In this document: positions 4,353 through 5,909 of the stretch, in pieces
Numbering within the stretch: the stretch's first letter is position 1
Layout of the letters: the number at the start of each line of letters is the position of its first letter
Assembly: GCA_900766325.1 (NCBI GenBank)
Contig: CAAFVA010000078.1
Coordinates: forward strand, 1-5,909
Direction: 5' to 3'
Length of the DNA: 5,909 nucleotides
Source of the DNA: Bacilli bacterium
GTDB taxonomy: Bacteria; Bacillota_I; Bacilli_A; RF39; UBA660
Notes under the pieces: generated by a model
Database searches by the model: none
What the model was told of the DNA's origin: nothing
The model's input: only the letters and a program-made list of their open reading frames with translations
Translations under genes and position numbers: made by a program

Positions 4353-5577
4353 ATTTGTTTAACTTTATTATTAATTGATACATTTGTTCAAAATCAAACT
4401 CTTCCAAATCAATTTTTGCACCCTCTCTTTTTAAATCATCTATTAACTTTTTAATTTTATCTACTATCTCGTTATACGATAAAGCCTTTTGTTCTTGACC
4501 ATCAGCTTCTTCATCTGTTATATCCATTATGTCAAGCATATCTGGTTCGTTATAAGCGTTTTCAACACCTAAATCAGATAAATTTTGAGACTCTTTTTTA
4601 TCCTCACCTAAGTTTTCGTCTTGAATTACTTGATAATCCGTGCTTAATGGTAAAACTTCTTTAACATCATCTGTTTTTAATTCTTCACTTTCGTTAACCA
4701 TGTCGCTAGGATTAGAACTTTGAGGCGATTGCTCCTTAATTGAAGTCTCATTAAGCAGTGAAGGATTAATTGCATCATTGGTGCCTAACGTGTTAAATGT
4801 ATCGTTTTGTTGATTCATAACTGGTGCTTCATTAGGTATTTCATTACTACTTAAATCATTTGAAAAAGGAGTTTTAAGTGACGTATTTAATAATGATGGA
4901 TCAAAACTATTATTTGGAGATACTTGTTGTGGTACTGGATTAAAACTATTTAAAAATCCATTATTTTGACTATTTTGTACTGGTTGGTTAAAAGGATTCA
5001 TTTGTCCTGATAAAAATTGACCGTTATTTTGATTTAGTGATGGATTATAATAATTACCAGACATTTGGTTTGTAAACGGTGGGTTAAAACTATTTGCCCC
5101 AGTTGCTCCGTTAGGAATCGTTCCATTATTTAATACGTTTAAATTACCACTTTCATAAGCTTCAAGACGATCTTGTGGCTGATTTGGAGCCGTGTTTATC
5201 ACGTTCATTGGATCCAAAACGTCCATCGTTGGGGCACTTGCTTTCGTTGCGTCATTTAAATTTTTTATTTCGCCTAGTTCCGGCGGAATATCCATTTGAA
5301 CACTTTGCTGCGAATTTAAGGAAGTTTCGTATGGATTATTCATATAAGTAGGCTGCATTGGTAAAGGATTAAACGAATTTCCAAACGCATTAATCGGTTG
5401 ACCTTGATACCCAAACGAAGGTGAAGAACTATTTTGGTATTCTAAATTATAGTTTGCCCCAGGATTAAAAGCAGTATTATTATTTTGTTGTGGTGATTTA
5501 AAATCATTTTCAAAAAGAGGTCTTACCACATCACCATTACCATTATTAAAATTTTGATTATTATTGTTATCATACAT
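4351..5577 (-). CDS. Unrecognised Asn/Gln/Ser/Pro-rich, probably disordered protein
   Basis: I do not recognise this 408-residue protein. It has no Cys or Trp, no signal peptide and no membrane segment. Residues 1-290 are dominated by N, Q, S, P and G (opening MYDNNNNQNFNNGNGD), with recurrent F-N/D-P and N-P-S-L motifs. Within this, residues 95-139 (MDIPPELGEIKNLNDA onward, with APTMDVLDPMNVI) are less biased and may be a conserved binding segment. Residues 295-363 are acidic (EESEEL-like, DIMDITDEEADG). The C-terminus, 366-408, looks folded: two amphipathic helices around SYNEIVDKIKKLIDDLKREG and FDFEQMYQLIIKL. The ATG at 5577 is preferred to the in-frame ATG at 5586, because AGGGG lies 9 nt before the former and touches the latter. 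The gene has its own promoter and terminator and stands between rsmG and rpiB. A scaffold or adaptor with a flexible linker is one reading; no function is assigned. Confidence 0.85.
   Translation of the reverse strand: MYDNNNNQNFNNGNGDVVRPLFENDFKSPQQNNNTAFNPGANYNLEYQNSSSPSFGYQGQPINAFGNSFNPLPMQPTYMNNPYETSLNSQQSVQMDIPPELGEIKNLNDATKASAPTMDVLDPMNVINTAPNQPQDRLEAYESGNLNVLNNGTIPNGATGANSFNPPFTNQMSGNYYNPSLNQNNGQFLSGQMNPFNQPVQNSQNNGFLNSFNPVPQQVSPNNSFDPSLLNTSLKTPFSNDLSSNEIPNEAPVMNQQNDTFNTLGTNDAINPSLLNETSIKEQSPQSSNPSDMVNESEELKTDDVKEVLPLSTDYQVIQDENLGEDKKESQNLSDLGVENAYNEPDMLDIMDITDEEADGQEQKALSYNEIVDKIKKLIDDLKREGAKIDLEEFDFEQMYQLIIKLNK
4354..4482 (-). other. Folded-looking C-terminal helical module of the Asn/Gln-rich protein
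   Basis: Codons 366-408 encode a charged, low-Asn segment unlike the rest of the protein: YNEIVDKIKKLIDDLKREG, a short turn with AKIDLEEFDFE, then QMYQLIIKLNK. Hydrophobic residues at three to four spacing suggest two amphipathic helices, a likely docking or oligomerisation unit. Secondary structure was judged by eye. Confidence 0.45.
4750..5469 (-). repeat. Degenerate short peptide repeats (F-N/D-P, N-P-S-L) in the Asn/Gln-rich region
   Basis: The motif recurs as AFNPG (residue 36), NSFNPLP (67), NSFNPPF (162), YNPSLN (177), MNPFNQ (193), NSFNPVP (210), NSFDPSLLN (223) and INPSLLN (270). The matching DNA, for example the minus-strand versions of ggattaaaactattt near 4935 and ggttaaaactattt near 5086, is partly conserved. 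This suggests internal duplication and drift rather than composition alone. Spacing is irregular. Confidence 0.5.
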
Positions 5578-5602
5578 AATAGCCATCCCCTATTCTATAA
5601 AA

Positions 5603-5631
5603 ATCATACAATAAAAAAGCCCTTATTACAA
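5603..5631 (-). promoter_or_regulatory. Sigma-A-type promoter of the Asn/Gln-rich protein gene
   Basis: The minus strand reads TTGTAA (5631-5626, 4 of 6 to TTGACA), 17 nt, then TATGAT (5608-5603, 5 of 6 to TATAAT). The promoter is laid over the rsmG stop codon and terminator hairpin. Initiation near 5596 gives a short leader before AGGGG (5591-5587) and the ATG at 5577. Confidence 0.5.
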
Positions 5632-5640
5632 TGGCTTTTT
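5613..5640 (-). terminator. Intrinsic terminator of rsmG
   Basis: Inverted repeat AAAAAGCC (minus strand 5640-5633) and GGCTTTTT (5621-5614), 8 bp with an 11-nt loop, continuing into one more T (5613). The rsmG TAA (5628-5626) falls in the loop. The A/T flanks make it able to act in both directions, though only rsmG is known to end here. Confidence 0.65.
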
Positions 5641-5909
5641 CTTAATTTCAGCAAATTTTCTAGGATATTTTTCACTTGTTTTACTTACTTTTTCAATTTT
5701 TATTAAAGTTCTTATGCCAGTGTCGTTTGGTAATTGAAAATTGATGATATCTTTTATAACTCCTCCAAGTGTTTTAATAGCGTTTTGTGCGTTTTTTATC
5801 TCATCTTTGGCATCAGCTTTCATTGGAATAAAATACCCGCCTGGTTTTACAAAAGGAATACATAACTCTGATAACATATTAAGGTTTGCAACCGCACGTG
5901 AAGTTACTA
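5626..5909 (-). CDS. rsmG: 16S rRNA (guanine-N7) methyltransferase RsmG, C-terminal part (partial, enters from window edge)
   Basis: The frame is open from the right edge to TAA, giving the last 93 residues of a protein normally about 235-240 long. RsmG (GidB) uses S-adenosylmethionine to methylate G527 of 16S rRNA. The visible part starts VTSRAVANLNMLSELC, matching the family block (VTARAVA..) that follows the SAM-binding fold. It continues with PFVKPGGYFIPMKA, then KTLGGVI and the typical ending KYPRKFAEIKKKPL. The N-terminal SAM-binding motifs lie outside the window. The M at 5877 is internal and not a start. In many Firmicutes rsmG lies near noc/parAB; here it is followed instead by the Asn/Gln-rich protein gene, behind a terminator. 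Confidence 0.95.
   Translation of the reverse strand, partial: VTSRAVANLNMLSELCIPFVKPGGYFIPMKADAKDEIKNAQNAIKTLGGVIKDIINFQLPNDTGIRTLIKIEKVSKTSEKYPRKFAEIKKKPL

Noticed and set aside
1..5909. CRISPR array, tRNA, rRNA or insertion sequence
   Set aside because: No regularly spaced direct repeats, cloverleaf sequence, rRNA blocks or transposase motifs were seen; coding sequence fills almost the whole window.

Overview
The window is a compact, strongly AT-rich stretch of bacterial chromosome. Every supported gene lies on the minus strand, so the biological order runs from high to low coordinates. The gene content is that of a low-GC Firmicute with an endospore programme: rsmG, rpiB, a DUF1146/YwzB membrane protein, spoIID, a spoIIQ-like gene and mbl. 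Strong GGAGG-type ribosome sites and TGG-coded Trp with TGA used as a stop indicate the standard bacterial code, not the Mycoplasma code. A lineage among the low-GC Bacilli or Erysipelotrichia-like gut Firmicutes fits. Species-level placement cannot be made from this sequence.

Layout from right to left: (1) 5909-5626, the 3' part of rsmG (16S rRNA m7G methyltransferase), ended by a hairpin terminator. (2) 5577-4351, a monocistronic gene for an unrecognised 408-residue Asn/Gln/Ser/Pro-rich, probably disordered protein with an acidic stretch and a short conserved-looking helical C-terminus, with its own promoter and terminator. (3) 4301-2044, a tight run rpiB, ywzB, spoIID, spoIIQ. It starts from an extended -10 promoter, rpiB and ywzB overlap, the ywzB stop lies inside the spoIID Shine-Dalgarno, and a possible internal forespore (sigma-F-like) promoter precedes spoIIQ. 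(4) 2000-1023, mbl, an actin-like elongation protein, closed by a 14-bp terminator hairpin. (5) 955-1, an AgrA-like LytTR response regulator overlapping by 4 nt the start of a membrane protein, cut by the window edge, that is probably its sensor kinase.

The genes around 4301-1023 work on the cell envelope during growth and sporulation. Mbl steers wall synthesis, SpoIID (lytic transglycosylase) trims septal peptidoglycan during engulfment, and SpoIIQ anchors the forespore side of the engulfment machinery. Their order, and the presence of rpiB and ywzB on the same side, recalls the Bacillus rpiB-glyA-upp-atp-ywzB-murAA-spoIID-spoIIQ neighbourhood with the intervening genes missing. spoIIID, often found before mbl, is also absent from the gap. 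The SpoIIQ homologue has lost two LytM zinc ligands, so it is most likely structural.

No tRNA, rRNA, CRISPR array, insertion sequence or stretch of more than 300 bases without a gene was found. The least explained gene is the Asn/Gln-rich protein at 4351-5577.
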